NCBI RefSeq assembly: GCF_016598535.1
Contig: NZ_CP066779.1
Location: 5,516,053-5,580,052 of the forward strand
Origin: Rhodococcus sp. P-2
GTDB taxonomy: Bacteria > Actinomycetota > Actinomycetes > Mycobacteriales > Mycobacteriaceae
Direction of reading: 5' to 3'
Length of the DNA stretch: 64,000 bases
The translations under genes were made by a program, and so were the position numbers. How positions within the stretch are numbered: position 1 is the first letter of the stretch; each line of letters starts with the position of its first letter. Below, one piece after another: positions 28,248 through 37,269 of the stretch. The notes beneath the pieces are model-generated. The model was given only the letters and a program-made list of their open reading frames with translations. It had not been told where the DNA came from and did not search any database.

Positions 28248-28819
28248 CGTTCACCTTTCCGCTCACGCGATGCTCCACACACTTACCGTTACGCGCATGC
28301 AGCGGTCGTCCCCTCATTTCGACGACCGAAAGCTCACATCGCATGTACAGCCTGCGCACAAGGTCTACCGGGCAGCCGATGCTGTCGCAAGTTGACCCGA
28401 ACTCGGAATTCGTTGCGCGCGAGAGCTACACACCACCCCTCGTTGTCACTTCTACGAGATGCACAACGCGCTCCGCTCACTGCCCGTTACCGCAGCGAAC
28501 GGTTGTCGCCCTTTTTCGACGTTGACCACGGCGGGACGTGGCTACTGGCCAAAGAGACAGGTACGACGCAACTTACGAGCTCAGCACCTCGACCGGACCG
28601 TCCCCAGTCGACCCGGACGTAGGTCCTGGAGGCGTCGCGCAAATGGTCCCGTGCGACTCCACCGGCCTTCAAGTTCGGTTATCCGCAGGTGAATGCCTCT
28701 GAATGCCATTGAATACGAACGAAATACGGGTATCGAGTAACGATGCCAGGTTCAGGTTGTTATCAAATCGTGACCATGCTCCCACTTGGCGGAACTCCCA
28801 GTGGACTACTAGCAGTGTC
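28248..28819. other. Intergenic region upstream of galU
   Basis: 572 nt between the galU start and the end of the GH5-like gene, both minus strand. It should contain the galU promoter. Only weak inverted repeats were seen (around 28795) and no gene. Confidence 0.5.
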
Positions 28820-29968
28820 CTAGCTTGCCAGTGAAGCGATCACGTCGAAGAGTGGATCGTCAGGCCCGATGTCCATCGTGCATTCGTTAGGCCGTGGATC
28901 CGGTACGAATGCCCACAGGAGAGCGCCGGCCGTGCCGGCCGCCTTCTGCCCCGTCAGCTTCGTCTCGATATTCGTGGCTCTGGTCGCCAGTGATTCACAA
29001 CTACCCGCCAATTCGCCTGTCTCGGCGACCAACAACGGCTTCCCGACGTTCGTCGCCTGCTCGATACGTCGTGCCAGTCCGTTCCACTGGTCGCCCGGAA
29101 GCGGCACCCCGTCGGCTCCGTAGTCGTGATACTGCAGAACGTCGACGAAGTCGGACTCGCTCAGGTATTGGTAGTCGTCACCCGCAGTGCCGCACTGACC
29201 GCCCCCGACGTATCCGGCCGTGATCAGAGTGTTCGGATCGATCGCTCGAAGTTCGGCGCCTGCCGTGTCCAAGAAGTCCCGCAACACCTGCGCGGAATCA
29301 GACGGGCACGTTCTTGTCCACCAGTTGCAGGCGGCATCGGTACACAGGCTCGGTTCCGGCTCCCCCACCAATTCCCACGCCGCGACGGAAGGCTCGTTCT
29401 TCCAGCGGTCGACGGCGGTGTGCATCCAGTCCTGGAAGCTCATGGTGGCTCGACCTGGGATCAGGTTCGCGACCTTCCAGTCGTCGGTGTACCAGTCCCT
29501 GGATTTGAACAGCCCGTCATCGCACCCGCTGTCCTGGGGTGAGAGCACCGGAATCGTGAACTGGTTGTGCCGCGCGGCAGCGTCGAACACGGCATCCATC
29601 GGTCCGAAATCCATCTCTCCGGACAACTTGTTCACCGCGAGCGCCTGGAAGGCGTTGAAACGCGTGACGGAGTTCGGCGGCAGCGAACCGAAGTACGCGT
29701 CGAGGTCGACCATCGCGCCACAGCCGAAGTTCACCGACCAATCGGTGGCCAGTTGATAGGCATTCAGCCCGGTAGGCCACCACGGCTGTCCGTCGAGCGT
29801 CAGTCCGCTCGACGACGCTCCGACCCGGACCGTCTTAGGCGAATCGGCAACCACCGGCGTCGTGAACATTCCTGTCACCACCGCGACGGTTGCGAAGCCG
29901 ACTACAGCGGCAGCGATACGGCGACGCACTGTGCGTCGCACACGCGGACGCGCTTCTTCAGAAGACAT
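28820..29968 (-). CDS. Secreted GH5-like glycoside hydrolase
   Basis: 382 residues. An Arg-rich N-terminus and hydrophobic core (about 19-38) ending VVADS form a signal peptide or membrane anchor. The mature part is a TIM-barrel glycosidase of clan A type: WPTGLNAYQL near the N-terminus, AAWELVGEPEPS with acid/base E203, and PLLVAETGEL with nucleophile E316. It probably cuts a beta-mannan or beta-glucan outside the cell. Last gene of a three-gene set with the GT-C and BcsB-like genes, where it may trim the polymer as BcsZ does in cellulose systems. Confidence 0.83.
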   Translation of the reverse strand: MSSEEARPRVRRTVRRRIAAAVVGFATVAVVTGMFTTPVVADSPKTVRVGASSSGLTLDGQPWWPTGLNAYQLATDWSVNFGCGAMVDLDAYFGSLPPNSVTRFNAFQALAVNKLSGEMDFGPMDAVFDAAARHNQFTIPVLSPQDSGCDDGLFKSRDWYTDDWKVANLIPGRATMSFQDWMHTAVDRWKNEPSVAAWELVGEPEPSLCTDAACNWWTRTCPSDSAQVLRDFLDTAGAELRAIDPNTLITAGYVGGGQCGTAGDDYQYLSESDFVDVLQYHDYGADGVPLPGDQWNGLARRIEQATNVGKPLLVAETGELAGSCESLATRATNIETKLTGQKAAGTAGALLWAFVPDPRPNECTMDIGPDDPLFDVIASLAS

Positions 29969-30014
29969 CTACAACCATCCACGTCATACGGACAATCCTC
30001 CCACACGAATTGCC

Positions 30015-31748
30015 TCATCGACCCGTTTGACGTTCACCGGTGACGCGATACAAACGCCAGGCCGAAGGGTCCATCCCGCCGTCGTTGGGTACCTCGAGCA
30101 CGAGCGCTCCCACACCGCCGGCACCGGTGTCGTACATCGTCGGATAGCGCCGATTGACCGCGTCCGACACACCGCGACCGGTATTCGGAACCGACAGGAT
30201 GTATTCGACGTGATGTTCGGCCGGGTTGTTCAGTACGCGCACGAAGTCCGCATCGGAGGGCACGACGAATTGCCGAGGGTTGTTCGACGACGCCACGACG
30301 GCATAGCTCTGCACGGTGTCGAGCAGAACCGATCCCTCCGGCAGAGCCAAGTCGTCCAGGTACCTGGCAATGCGACGCTCGGCCGCAAACGTGCGCAGAT
30401 TCGTCTGCTCCTCGAGGTTCTGCCGGCCCGGAATGATCGCGCTGGCAATGGAATGCTCGAGCACTGCGATCCGCGCATTACCCATCGCGACAAACGTGAC
30501 CAGCGTCGAGCCGACCAGCAAGCACAGAGAGATCACAAGAGGTAGAGACGGTCCCGCCTGCTCGGGGTACGTCGACACCGAGCGCGACGCAGCAGCCCCC
30601 GGTCGACGCGTGACGACCGGCGCTCCGCGAGGAGCGATCAAGACGACCAACACGAAACACAGCGGAATGATCGAAATGTAGAAGCGCAGTAGGGGAAACG
30701 TCGATCCCATCACGTACAGCAAGGTTTGGGCGCCGAGGATGGCGCCGAACAACACAAGAGGCACGACCACTTCGGTGTCCCGCCGCCGAAGTGCGTAGAT
30801 GACGGCCAGGACCGCGAACACCGGGAGCGCCGGCCCGAGGACGGCCATTTCGGTAATCGAGAACCCGAGGCGTGCAATCGGTGAGTCGGTTCCGGCACCA
30901 GCCTGCTCCAGGATGGAACTGTTTCCGTACACCGACGAGAACTGTTGGAACGCTTGACCGGTGATGAGCCAACTGGCAAACGACCACAAGGCGAAGGCAA
31001 GGAATCCCGGCATCATCACGACGGCACCGTCGAGCGCTGCTGCCCAGAGCCGCAAGCCAGGTCCCGCGCCCTCGCCCCGCTCCTCCGCGGTCGGGCGGAA
31101 ACGAAGCCAACTCACCACGGTCACCAGCACCACTGCGACAAACAGCGGTGCCAATGCGTCGTAGCGGGTCAGGTACGCCAGAGCGAACGCGAGGCCGGCA
31201 CCGATGAGGTCGTGGACGTCGTCGCTTCGCATCCACCGAATCAGTCGACGTGTCGCCCACAGAACGAAGAAGAGGAACGGAGCTTCGCTCATTCCGCTCG
31301 CCGCGTACATGACGATCATCGGATTGGCAGCGAACAGCACGGTCAAGATGACGGTGACCCATCGCGTACACCCACGGTCACGACTGATCCCGCGGATCTG
31401 AATCACAGCACCAGCCATGAAGGCCGCGGACATCACGACCGCAGTGATGTTCCACCGCAGCAGATCCGGCCACCAATGACCCATCAGGCCCATCGGAATC
31501 TGGACTGCCGCCGTCAACGGGGTGAACACGAATCCGATCGCCGCGAAGTGCGGATCACGGCTGAGCAACATCGCCGATACCGCGGCGACGCGACTGAGCG
31601 AATCGGTGAAGATGAACCCGATACCCGCGTTCATCCACACGCCCAACGCGGTGTAAATCGCGAAGAGGACGACGAACATCGGCCAGGGCTTCCGGCCCGG
31701 TAGATCGTGGACCGCGACGGACAGGGCCGGGCGATCGATGACGGTCAC
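30015..31748 (-). CDS. Polytopic GT-C glycosyltransferase (ArnT/GT39-like)
   Basis: 577 residues with about 11 membrane helices and a C-terminal extracytoplasmic domain of about 150 residues. The first loop holds FTDSLSRVAAVSAM, where an acidic residue in loop 1 is the usual catalytic position of GT-C enzymes. ALAYLTRYDALAPLF is another family-like segment. It would use a polyprenyl-phosphate sugar to glycosylate an exported acceptor. The start overlaps the stop of the BcsB-like gene by 4 nt. Acceptor and sugar unknown. Confidence 0.82.
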   Translation of the reverse strand: MTVIDRPALSVAVHDLPGRKPWPMFVVLFAIYTALGVWMNAGIGFIFTDSLSRVAAVSAMLLSRDPHFAAIGFVFTPLTAAVQIPMGLMGHWWPDLLRWNITAVVMSAAFMAGAVIQIRGISRDRGCTRWVTVILTVLFAANPMIVMYAASGMSEAPFLFFVLWATRRLIRWMRSDDVHDLIGAGLAFALAYLTRYDALAPLFVAVVLVTVVSWLRFRPTAEERGEGAGPGLRLWAAALDGAVVMMPGFLAFALWSFASWLITGQAFQQFSSVYGNSSILEQAGAGTDSPIARLGFSITEMAVLGPALPVFAVLAVIYALRRRDTEVVVPLVLFGAILGAQTLLYVMGSTFPLLRFYISIIPLCFVLVVLIAPRGAPVVTRRPGAAASRSVSTYPEQAGPSLPLVISLCLLVGSTLVTFVAMGNARIAVLEHSIASAIIPGRQNLEEQTNLRTFAAERRIARYLDDLALPEGSVLLDTVQSYAVVASSNNPRQFVVPSDADFVRVLNNPAEHHVEYILSVPNTGRGVSDAVNRRYPTMYDTGAGGVGALVLEVPNDGGMDPSAWRLYRVTGERQTGR

Positions 31749-33706
31749 TGTCCGCGACGCCGAGCCACGAGCACACCACCGACGGCGACAGCGATCAGAA
31801 CCACGGTCCCGAATCCGATCCAGCCGATCGTGACCGCGCTCAGTCCGGTCTCCTCTTCGGCCGAGGTCGCAGTGCCCAACGGGGCGACGTTGACTCCGAC
31901 GTCGAACGGCTCTCCTCCGCGCGGTGCGACCAGGAGATCACCGGTCAGTTCTGCGAACCGGTCCTTTCCACCTTCCAACCAGTTGAGCAGGCCGTCGGCA
32001 TCGGCCGCATCACTCGCAGATGTCAGCGCCACCACTTCGTTGTGCGAACCCGAAACCACCTGCAAGGCACCGTACTGTCCACCGAATTCCAGACCCTGCA
32101 AGCGCAGGAGCCCTTGATCTGCGGTGTCCATGGGTAGAGCCACCGGAGTGGGCAGCGTCCCGTCCGCCGCGATCAACAACGCCGGCAGAGAGCTGGTCGC
32201 CGCGTCACCGAACGGGAGCACACGCGGTTGCAACGGAAGATAGCTCAACCGCTGCATCGTGACGACGAGGCGCTGCGCTCGAATGAGATCTGCGAAATCA
32301 CCGTGACTCAAACCGACATCGAGTGTGGGCAGCATCGACTGCGGCAATGCCTCGAATCCTCCAGGTGTCGGCGGGAATCCGGTAGTGGACGTGATGGTGC
32401 TGGCCGGATCGACAGTGAGCGAAGACGGGCTACTGGTGCCGCACTGGAAGTCGCCGGTGACATCCATCGACACCTCGAACGTCAAGTCGCGACGCAGGAG
32501 TTCGTTCGGAACATCGACGCCGATGTCGAAGCGCCCAGTCTCGTTCACCGTCTGCGAGGCGAGCCGTGTATCCCCCAGCGAGATCGACAGTTCTCCGTTG
32601 CGCGAATTCGGCAGCGGCACATAGGAACCGATCATCCGGATCGACACGTCCTTCATCGGACGGCCAAGTTGAGACTGACTGAACGGGACGTCGACCTCGA
32701 TGTGATTGAGACCGGAGGCCGTCAACGTTCCGAGCTTCAGCTCACCGACGGTGATGGCGTCCTGGGAAATCTGGGCAACTGTGTTGTCCGGCGACGCCAG
32801 CGCTCTGCTCGCCGCCCAGTAGCCGTCGAAGTTCGCCGCCAAGAGACTGACTTGAGGAACGAGAGTCTTGTCGTCCCCCGAAATCCGCAGCACGGGTGAA
32901 CCATTCGGAGTCGCCGCGAGATCGATGCCGGCGTCCCCACTGTTGCCGATCACTACAGCCCGCTCGAACAGTCCCGGCTCGGCGGACGGTAAGCTCTGGC
33001 CGTTCGGCAGCTGCTCCACCACCACGGCGTCAGGCTGACTTCCGTACTTGTTGACAATCGCCGCACTCAGTTGCAAAGCCGCACTCTGCTGCGACCTTGC
33101 TGAACCATCCGTGACGTAGATGGTCGCCTTCCTCAAAATCGGCGGAAAGAAGGTTGCAACAGTCATAGGCTGCTGCTCGGCACCGTCGTAGGTGACAAAG
33201 GCGTCCCGGAGTGCAAGGGGCTGGTATCTCGTTCGGTCGTAACAGCGGTCGTCGACGGGAACGAGATGAGCGATCATCGACACGGTCACGCTGCGGTCGA
33301 CCACTTCGAGACCTTGCAGGGGAACCGAAATCGGCAGTCCGGTTCCGGCTTGCCCGGCGTCGAAGTCGACACGGCTCACCAATCTGCCGTCGGCAGTCAC
33401 TTCGAGCCAACCTCTACTGAAGTCGGTCGGGGCAGTCAGGATTCCGGTCACGGCTGTTGCAGTGAGTCCGTCCGGTACCGGCACGGTCACCAACACGGGT
33501 GCGTCATCGGAGGAGAACACGATGTCCGTCCCTCGGCCGAGTTCGGTGAAGGAGATCGGAGTTGTGGCTGCGGCGGCGACCGACGTATCCGTGTCGTCCT
33601 CGAAATCCTGGGCCGAGGCGACACTGCCGAGCGGAAGTAACAAAGTCACCGCGACAGCCACCGGCATTGCCAGCGCGCGCGTCAGCCAGGTTCGAGAGTG
33701 GCCCAT
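31745..33706 (-). CDS. BcsB-like exported glycan-synthase accessory protein
   Basis: 653 residues from the ATG at 33706, which has GAGGAG 8 nt upstream; a start at 33742 would precede this site. A signal peptide (about 1-33, ending SVASAQ) leads into a long all-beta extracytoplasmic region with carbohydrate-binding-like and flavodoxin-like alternation, as in BcsB. A C-terminal helix follows (TIGWIGFGTVVLIAVAVGGV) and then RRRGQ, anchoring the protein. In cellulose systems BcsB guides the nascent chain outside the membrane. The nearest catalytic partner is the GT2 at 23923-25374. Confidence 0.78.
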   Translation of the reverse strand: MGHSRTWLTRALAMPVAVAVTLLLPLGSVASAQDFEDDTDTSVAAAATTPISFTELGRGTDIVFSSDDAPVLVTVPVPDGLTATAVTGILTAPTDFSRGWLEVTADGRLVSRVDFDAGQAGTGLPISVPLQGLEVVDRSVTVSMIAHLVPVDDRCYDRTRYQPLALRDAFVTYDGAEQQPMTVATFFPPILRKATIYVTDGSARSQQSAALQLSAAIVNKYGSQPDAVVVEQLPNGQSLPSAEPGLFERAVVIGNSGDAGIDLAATPNGSPVLRISGDDKTLVPQVSLLAANFDGYWAASRALASPDNTVAQISQDAITVGELKLGTLTASGLNHIEVDVPFSQSQLGRPMKDVSIRMIGSYVPLPNSRNGELSISLGDTRLASQTVNETGRFDIGVDVPNELLRRDLTFEVSMDVTGDFQCGTSSPSSLTVDPASTITSTTGFPPTPGGFEALPQSMLPTLDVGLSHGDFADLIRAQRLVVTMQRLSYLPLQPRVLPFGDAATSSLPALLIAADGTLPTPVALPMDTADQGLLRLQGLEFGGQYGALQVVSGSHNEVVALTSASDAADADGLLNWLEGGKDRFAELTGDLLVAPRGGEPFDVGVNVAPLGTATSAEEETGLSAVTIGWIGFGTVVLIAVAVGGVLVARRRGQ

Positions 33707-34011
33707 CAGCGTGTCTCCTCGACATTTCTTGTTTCCGCGCAATCACCAAACACAAATCACGAGTAGCAATCTCGCCAGTTCGTGACGGTCGCAGGTCCGA
33801 TCGCACCATTACGGACAAACGAACCATAACGACCAATTTGTGCGTTTGGCTAATTATCCCGACCGGCGAGACTTTTGTTACGGCGCGTCACATGATTAGC
33901 AATCGCTGCCGCTGGGAAGCCGAAAGAAACCGTCCGAAAGCCCGTCAGTACGCCTGAACGTCCGTCCAGTCTGAACACTTCGCGGGCGGATAAATCTCAG
34001 ATAAGGATGCT
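33707..34011. other. Divergent promoter region
   Basis: 305 nt between the BcsB-like gene (minus) and the 34012 gene (plus). It is AT-richer in the middle (33720-33900). No gene or clear operator was recognised. Confidence 0.5.
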
Positions 34012-34734
34012 GTGACGATCAATTCGATCATCCCCACCGGCAAGAGCGCGATCGGAAAGCTGGTCGGCGCGCCTTTGCACTTCGCATCATCGCTACGTAT
34101 GGCCAGGGTTTTTCACCCTCACGGGATCGAACTGAAGGGAACGTTGAAGCCGGCCACCCCTTGGTGGCCGGTATCGGAGTCCTCGACGATTTCCGTCACC
34201 GCTCGAATGTCGAAAGCCCTCGGAACACCGGGAGACCTACCCGACATACTCGGCCTGGCGCTTCGGTTGCACGAGGTCGGCGCCGATGAAAATCCGTGGG
34301 ACATTCTTCTCGCAACATCAGGACTTTCTACCTTCTCGAAAATGTTTCCAGCTCCGGCTTTCTCGTGGAACGGCGCGCGATACAGCACACTGGTTCCTTA
34401 CTCACGCGCAGGCGGTGCGGCGGCGTGGCTGATCGTGACACCGCGCGGCGTCCACCCGACCGGCACTTCTTTGTCGGCATTGAAAACGGCGGTCGATCAT
34501 TCCCCTCTGCACTTCTCCGTGTACCTCGCGAGAATTCAACTTCAGTTGATACCGATCGGGCATCTCTGTCTCGACGAGGTCGAGGACCACCCGGATTGCC
34601 TCCAGCCGTCCTTCGATCCGGTTCTGAACAGGCCCGCCCACATGCGCATGCTTCCGGAGTGGCTCGCAGAAACGCGCAAGTTCGCGTATCGCGGTAGCCG
34701 CAACGGCCGAGGAGACACACAAAAGCGCGGTTGA
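34012..34734 (+). CDS. Catalase-fold-like protein of unknown function
   Basis: 240 residues from a GTG with AAGGA upstream. The central part (FHPHGIELKGTL, VTARMSKALGTPGDLPDILG, LALRLHEVGADENPWDILLA) follows the pattern of small catalase-superfamily proteins, with R-x-S and D-x2-G-x-A-[LV]-[RK] motifs. Residues for haem binding cannot be confirmed. No signal peptide or membrane segment. It is convergent with csbD through a shared hairpin. Its position at the head of the stress region fits an oxidative-stress role, which is inference. Confidence 0.7.
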   Translation: MTINSIIPTGKSAIGKLVGAPLHFASSLRMARVFHPHGIELKGTLKPATPWWPVSESSTISVTARMSKALGTPGDLPDILGLALRLHEVGADENPWDILLATSGLSTFSKMFPAPAFSWNGARYSTLVPYSRAGGAAAWLIVTPRGVHPTGTSLSALKTAVDHSPLHFSVYLARIQLQLIPIGHLCLDEVEDHPDCLQPSFDPVLNRPAHMRMLPEWLAETRKFAYRGSRNGRGDTQKRG

Positions 34735-34757
34735 CCGGACTTGCCGATCAACCGCGC
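34725..34757. terminator. Bidirectional hairpin between convergent genes
   Basis: GCGCGGTTGA and TCAACCGCGC form a perfect 10-bp stem with a 13-nt loop. The left arm includes the stop codon of the 34012 gene, and the right arm lies 10 nt beyond the csbD stop. It can serve both strands. Confidence 0.7.
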
Positions 34758-34767
34758 CGATGCTCAC

Positions 34768-34965
34768 TCAGCTTGTGAACTTGTCCTTGATATCCGAGAC
34801 CTTGTCACTGACGGTGTCTCCGGCCTTCTTGACCTTTGCCTCGCCCTGATCGGCAACACCTTCGGCCGCCAGATCATCGTTGCCCGTGGCATTTCCGAGC
34901 TTTTCCTTCGCCTCGCCGATGAGATCCTCAGCGCGGTGCTTTGCCTTGTCGATGAAGTCAGACAT
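34768..34965 (-). CDS. CsbD-family stress protein
   Basis: 65 residues from the ATG at 34965 (AAGGAG 6 nt upstream). It begins MSDFIDKAKHRAEDLIGEAK, with KLGNATGNDDLAAEGVADQ, the CsbD family pattern: a small, charged, mostly helical protein. Family members are general-stress (sigma-B type) proteins of unknown biochemistry. The SigF gene in the same window makes SigF control plausible. Two 12-bp direct repeats lie just upstream. Confidence 0.92.
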   Translation of the reverse strand: MSDFIDKAKHRAEDLIGEAKEKLGNATGNDDLAAEGVADQGEAKVKKAGDTVSDKVSDIKDKFTS

Positions 34966-34981
34966 GTATTTCTCCTTCTTT

Positions 34982-35018
34982 GATTCGGTCGTGCATACGG
35001 CCGTGGGATTCGGTCGTG
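34982..35018. repeat. 12-bp direct repeats upstream of csbD
   Basis: GATTCGGTCGTG occurs at 34982-34993 and 35007-35018 (offset 25 bp), followed by a degenerate third copy, GATTCAGTCGA, from 35019. They lie 17-65 nt upstream of the csbD start, a position suited to an operator or a duplicated leader element. Confidence 0.65.
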
Positions 35019-35054
35019 GATTCAGTCGAACTCGAACAGCGTGGAAAAAATGTG

Positions 35055-35318
35055 TCAGCGTTTTCCGGTGACTGCCTTGACCAGGAACAGCAAGATGACA
35101 GCGCCGAGGAGGCAAGTGAGGAAGCTGAAGATCCAGCCGGCGCCCTCGACATCTACGCCGAAGACTCGAAGCAGGAAACCACCGATCAGGCCGCCGATGA
35201 CACCGACAACGATGTTGAGGAAGATCCCCTGCTGCGCATCGGTTTTCATGATCTTACTGCCGATCCAACCCGCCAGTCCACCGATGATGATCCAGGCGAT
35301 GATACCGAGAGGAAGCAT
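35055..35318 (-). CDS. GlsB/YeaQ/YmgE-family membrane stress protein
   Basis: 87 residues with AAGGAG before the ATG at 35318. Three helices: LGIIAWIIIGGLAGWIGSKI, NIVVGVIGGLIGGFLLRVFG, and a C-terminal FLTCLLGAVILLFLVKAV. The paired GG-x2-GG glycine motifs are the transglycosylase-associated (YeaQ) family signature. Members are induced by envelope and general stress, and the fold has no known enzyme activity. It fits the neighbouring csbD and Asp23 genes. Confidence 0.92.
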   Translation of the reverse strand: MLPLGIIAWIIIGGLAGWIGSKIMKTDAQQGIFLNIVVGVIGGLIGGFLLRVFGVDVEGAGWIFSFLTCLLGAVILLFLVKAVTGKR

Positions 35319-35415
35319 TTGAACTCCTTAGAGTAAAGAGGGACGGCGCAATGAGAGACTGCCGGTGAAGGGAGAGTTCCGAGCGATCGGCCCGCGCAAC
35401 TAGACCGTGATCGCG

Positions 35416-35435
35416 GGTTGTGTTTGCACACAACC
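35416..35435. promoter_or_regulatory. 8-bp inverted repeat upstream of the YeaQ-like gene
   Basis: GGTTGTGT, a TTGC spacer, then ACACAACC, a perfect palindrome about 100 nt upstream of the start. Its size suits a dimeric repressor or activator site. It has no U-tract, so a terminator is less likely. Confidence 0.45.
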
Positions 35436-35539
35436 GGAGTCTCCGCCGCACGCGCGGGGGATCGTGCACTCAGTAGCAGCCACATTGTCTGCTTACATTT
35501 CTATCAGGTGTTCACGACAGAACCAAAATGACTGGCGAT

Positions 35540-35746
35540 TCACCACATACGAGAAACGACACTCACCGACGCACACATGATCAGCGTCACGAAGATCGCG
35601 ATCGTCACCGAGGTAACGGTCGAGAGGAGCACCGTGACACACAGTGCCACAGCAACATCCATGACTCTGTGGACGATCGGGAGGTCTACCAATACCCGGT
35701 CGTCCGGAGGCTCAAACCTCGATCGATCAGAGAGTTCTCGGCTCAT
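35540..35746 (-). CDS. Small membrane protein at the end of the Asp23 operon
   Basis: 68 residues from the ATG at 35746, overlapping the AmaP-like gene by 20 nt. An acidic/basic N-terminal third (MSRELSDRSRFEPPDD) precedes two hydrophobic stretches, VMDVAVALCVTVLLSTV and TIAIFVTLIMCASVSVV. Similar small membrane genes accompany Asp23 loci in other actinobacteria. Function unknown; the overlap supports that it is real. Confidence 0.6.
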   Translation of the reverse strand: MSRELSDRSRFEPPDDRVLVDLPIVHRVMDVAVALCVTVLLSTVTSVTIAIFVTLIMCASVSVVSRMW

Positions 35747-36311
35747 CGCGTTTCGCACTTTCCACGGCGATGTGGGTTCTGGTCGCGACGGAGGGATCAC
35801 CGACCACCACAGCGACTTGATCCCCCGTGCCGGTGACACGAGAAATCAACTCGGACAGTGTTTCCGATCCGGATACGACGCTACGTCTCAGTATCACCCG
35901 TAGCTCGACAATGCGAACTCCGCGATCGACCAACGCCTTTCCTCGGACACGCAATACTTCGTCGAAGTCCTCCAGCGATGCGCTCGCTCCTTCCGCCACT
36001 GCACCCAGATCCGCGGTGATGGAATTGTGCGAGTTCGACCCTGGGACCGTGATCTCCTTCACCCGCCGCAGCGGCACATGCGAGATCAACCACCGCAATG
36101 CGAGGAGGACAAGTAGTACTCCCACGCCTCCGACAGCCCACGGCCACCACGAGTGATCGACAAGATCTTCAGCCCACGGGATCTCGATACGCGCAGGGAG
36201 ATCCTTGATCACGTCGAGATTCCACAGGATCGCTGCGACTCCCAGCACTACCGCGAGCATCCCCACTACGCATGTCGCCACGCGATCAATCGCCGTCGCC
36301 GTCCGAGTCAT
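35727..36311 (-). CDS. AmaP-like Asp23 membrane anchor
   Basis: 194 residues. Two N-terminal membrane segments (about 10-30 and 60-80) precede an Asp23-like alpha/beta domain with EITVPGSNSHNSITADLGAV and RIVELRVILRRSVVSG. In Firmicutes AmaP anchors Asp23 at the membrane under envelope stress; the same role is likely here. The start overlaps the DUF6286 stop (ATGA). Confidence 0.78.
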   Translation of the reverse strand: MTRTATAIDRVATCVVGMLAVVLGVAAILWNLDVIKDLPARIEIPWAEDLVDHSWWPWAVGGVGVLLVLLALRWLISHVPLRRVKEITVPGSNSHNSITADLGAVAEGASASLEDFDEVLRVRGKALVDRGVRIVELRVILRRSVVSGSETLSELISRVTGTGDQVAVVVGDPSVATRTHIAVESAKRDEPRTL

Positions 36312-36880
36312 GACATCGATCCCGTCTGAATACGAACCTTGATTCGCGGCGATGGTGACAGTGACCCGGTCAAGTCCCCCAGCACCGCACGGATTTCCGA
36401 TTCAGCGGTTGCGGCTCCATCGGGTGTGACCGAGGCCTTCACTTCGAGCTTGCGCCGAGTCGCGTGCGACGAAGCAGATCGAACCTGCGCCAGTGACTCG
36501 ACGCGAACCGATGCTATCGCCGCTACATCGGCGGGATCGATCCATGTATTCGTGACTCCGACCAAGGCATTGGCAGTCTTTCGTCGCGGTTTGAGTCCGA
36601 CGATCACGAACCACAGTCCGAGAACGACGGCTGCGATCCCGGCCGGCAACATCCAACCCTGGTACGTGAGCCCGTCCACATATGTGGCAGCCCTTGGTAT
36701 CCACTGCGAGCCGGTGATCACGCCGGTGTCCACCAGTGCGTCGCGGACGCCGACCACGCCGAGTGCAAGTAGCGCCGCCGCGATGAGAAATCCAGTAACG
36801 GCCGATCCGGGCGTCGCAAGGGGAACAGGAGCAGCAGCCCTCGAGGCCGTGGATGGTGGTGCGACCTTTTCCGCAGTCAT
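36308..36880 (-). CDS. DUF6286-type membrane protein
   Basis: 190 residues. A Pro/Ala-rich cytoplasmic N-terminus leads into two membrane helices (SAVTGFLIAAALLALGVVGV and GWMLPAGIAAVVLGLWFVIV), then a basic turn and a soluble Asp23-like domain ending in RIKVRIQTGSM. Proteins of this kind are fixed members of actinobacterial Asp23 operons. Coupled by ATGA to the genes on both sides. Biochemical role unknown. Confidence 0.78.
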   Translation of the reverse strand: MTAEKVAPPSTASRAAAPVPLATPGSAVTGFLIAAALLALGVVGVRDALVDTGVITGSQWIPRAATYVDGLTYQGWMLPAGIAAVVLGLWFVIVGLKPRRKTANALVGVTNTWIDPADVAAIASVRVESLAQVRSASSHATRRKLEVKASVTPDGAATAESEIRAVLGDLTGSLSPSPRIKVRIQTGSMS

Positions 36881-37269
36881 CGCACTTTCCTTCCCTCGTC
36901 ACTCTTGGTCGATGCGGGGAGAACGCTCACGATCGCGACGTCCACGCCGTCCACGTCCAGGCCCGATACGGACTGCAACTGCGTTGTCACGTTCTCTCGC
37001 ACCGCGGTACCGATCACCGACAAGGATCCGGGCCACTCGATCGCGATGTCGACCTTGGCCCGTACCCGCTTGCCGGATACCAGCACTCGCGCCCTCGGCA
37101 ATTCGCGCCCGGTCAGTTTGTCCATGCCGCCGGCGTGATGACGCACCCCCGGGGTTCCGCGCGTCGCCTCGAGAACCAACTTCTGCGCGACTCTGTCTCG
37201 AATCGTCAGCGTTCCGCGATCGCCCGGCTCACCTAGCGCAGACAACTCCGGTCCAACTGTCTCAGCCAC
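36877..37269 (-). CDS. Asp23/Gls24-family envelope stress protein
   Basis: 130 residues from a GTG overlapping the stop of the 59-residue membrane protein gene. The Asp23 pattern is visible: LTIRDRVAQKLVLEATRGTP, PGVRHHAGG, VRAKVDIAIEWPGSLSVIGT and VRENVTTQLQSVSGLDVDGV. Soluble; probably assembles under the membrane with the AmaP-like protein. Confidence 0.85.
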   Translation of the reverse strand: MAETVGPELSALGEPGDRGTLTIRDRVAQKLVLEATRGTPGVRHHAGGMDKLTGRELPRARVLVSGKRVRAKVDIAIEWPGSLSVIGTAVRENVTTQLQSVSGLDVDGVDVAIVSVLPASTKSDEGRKVR

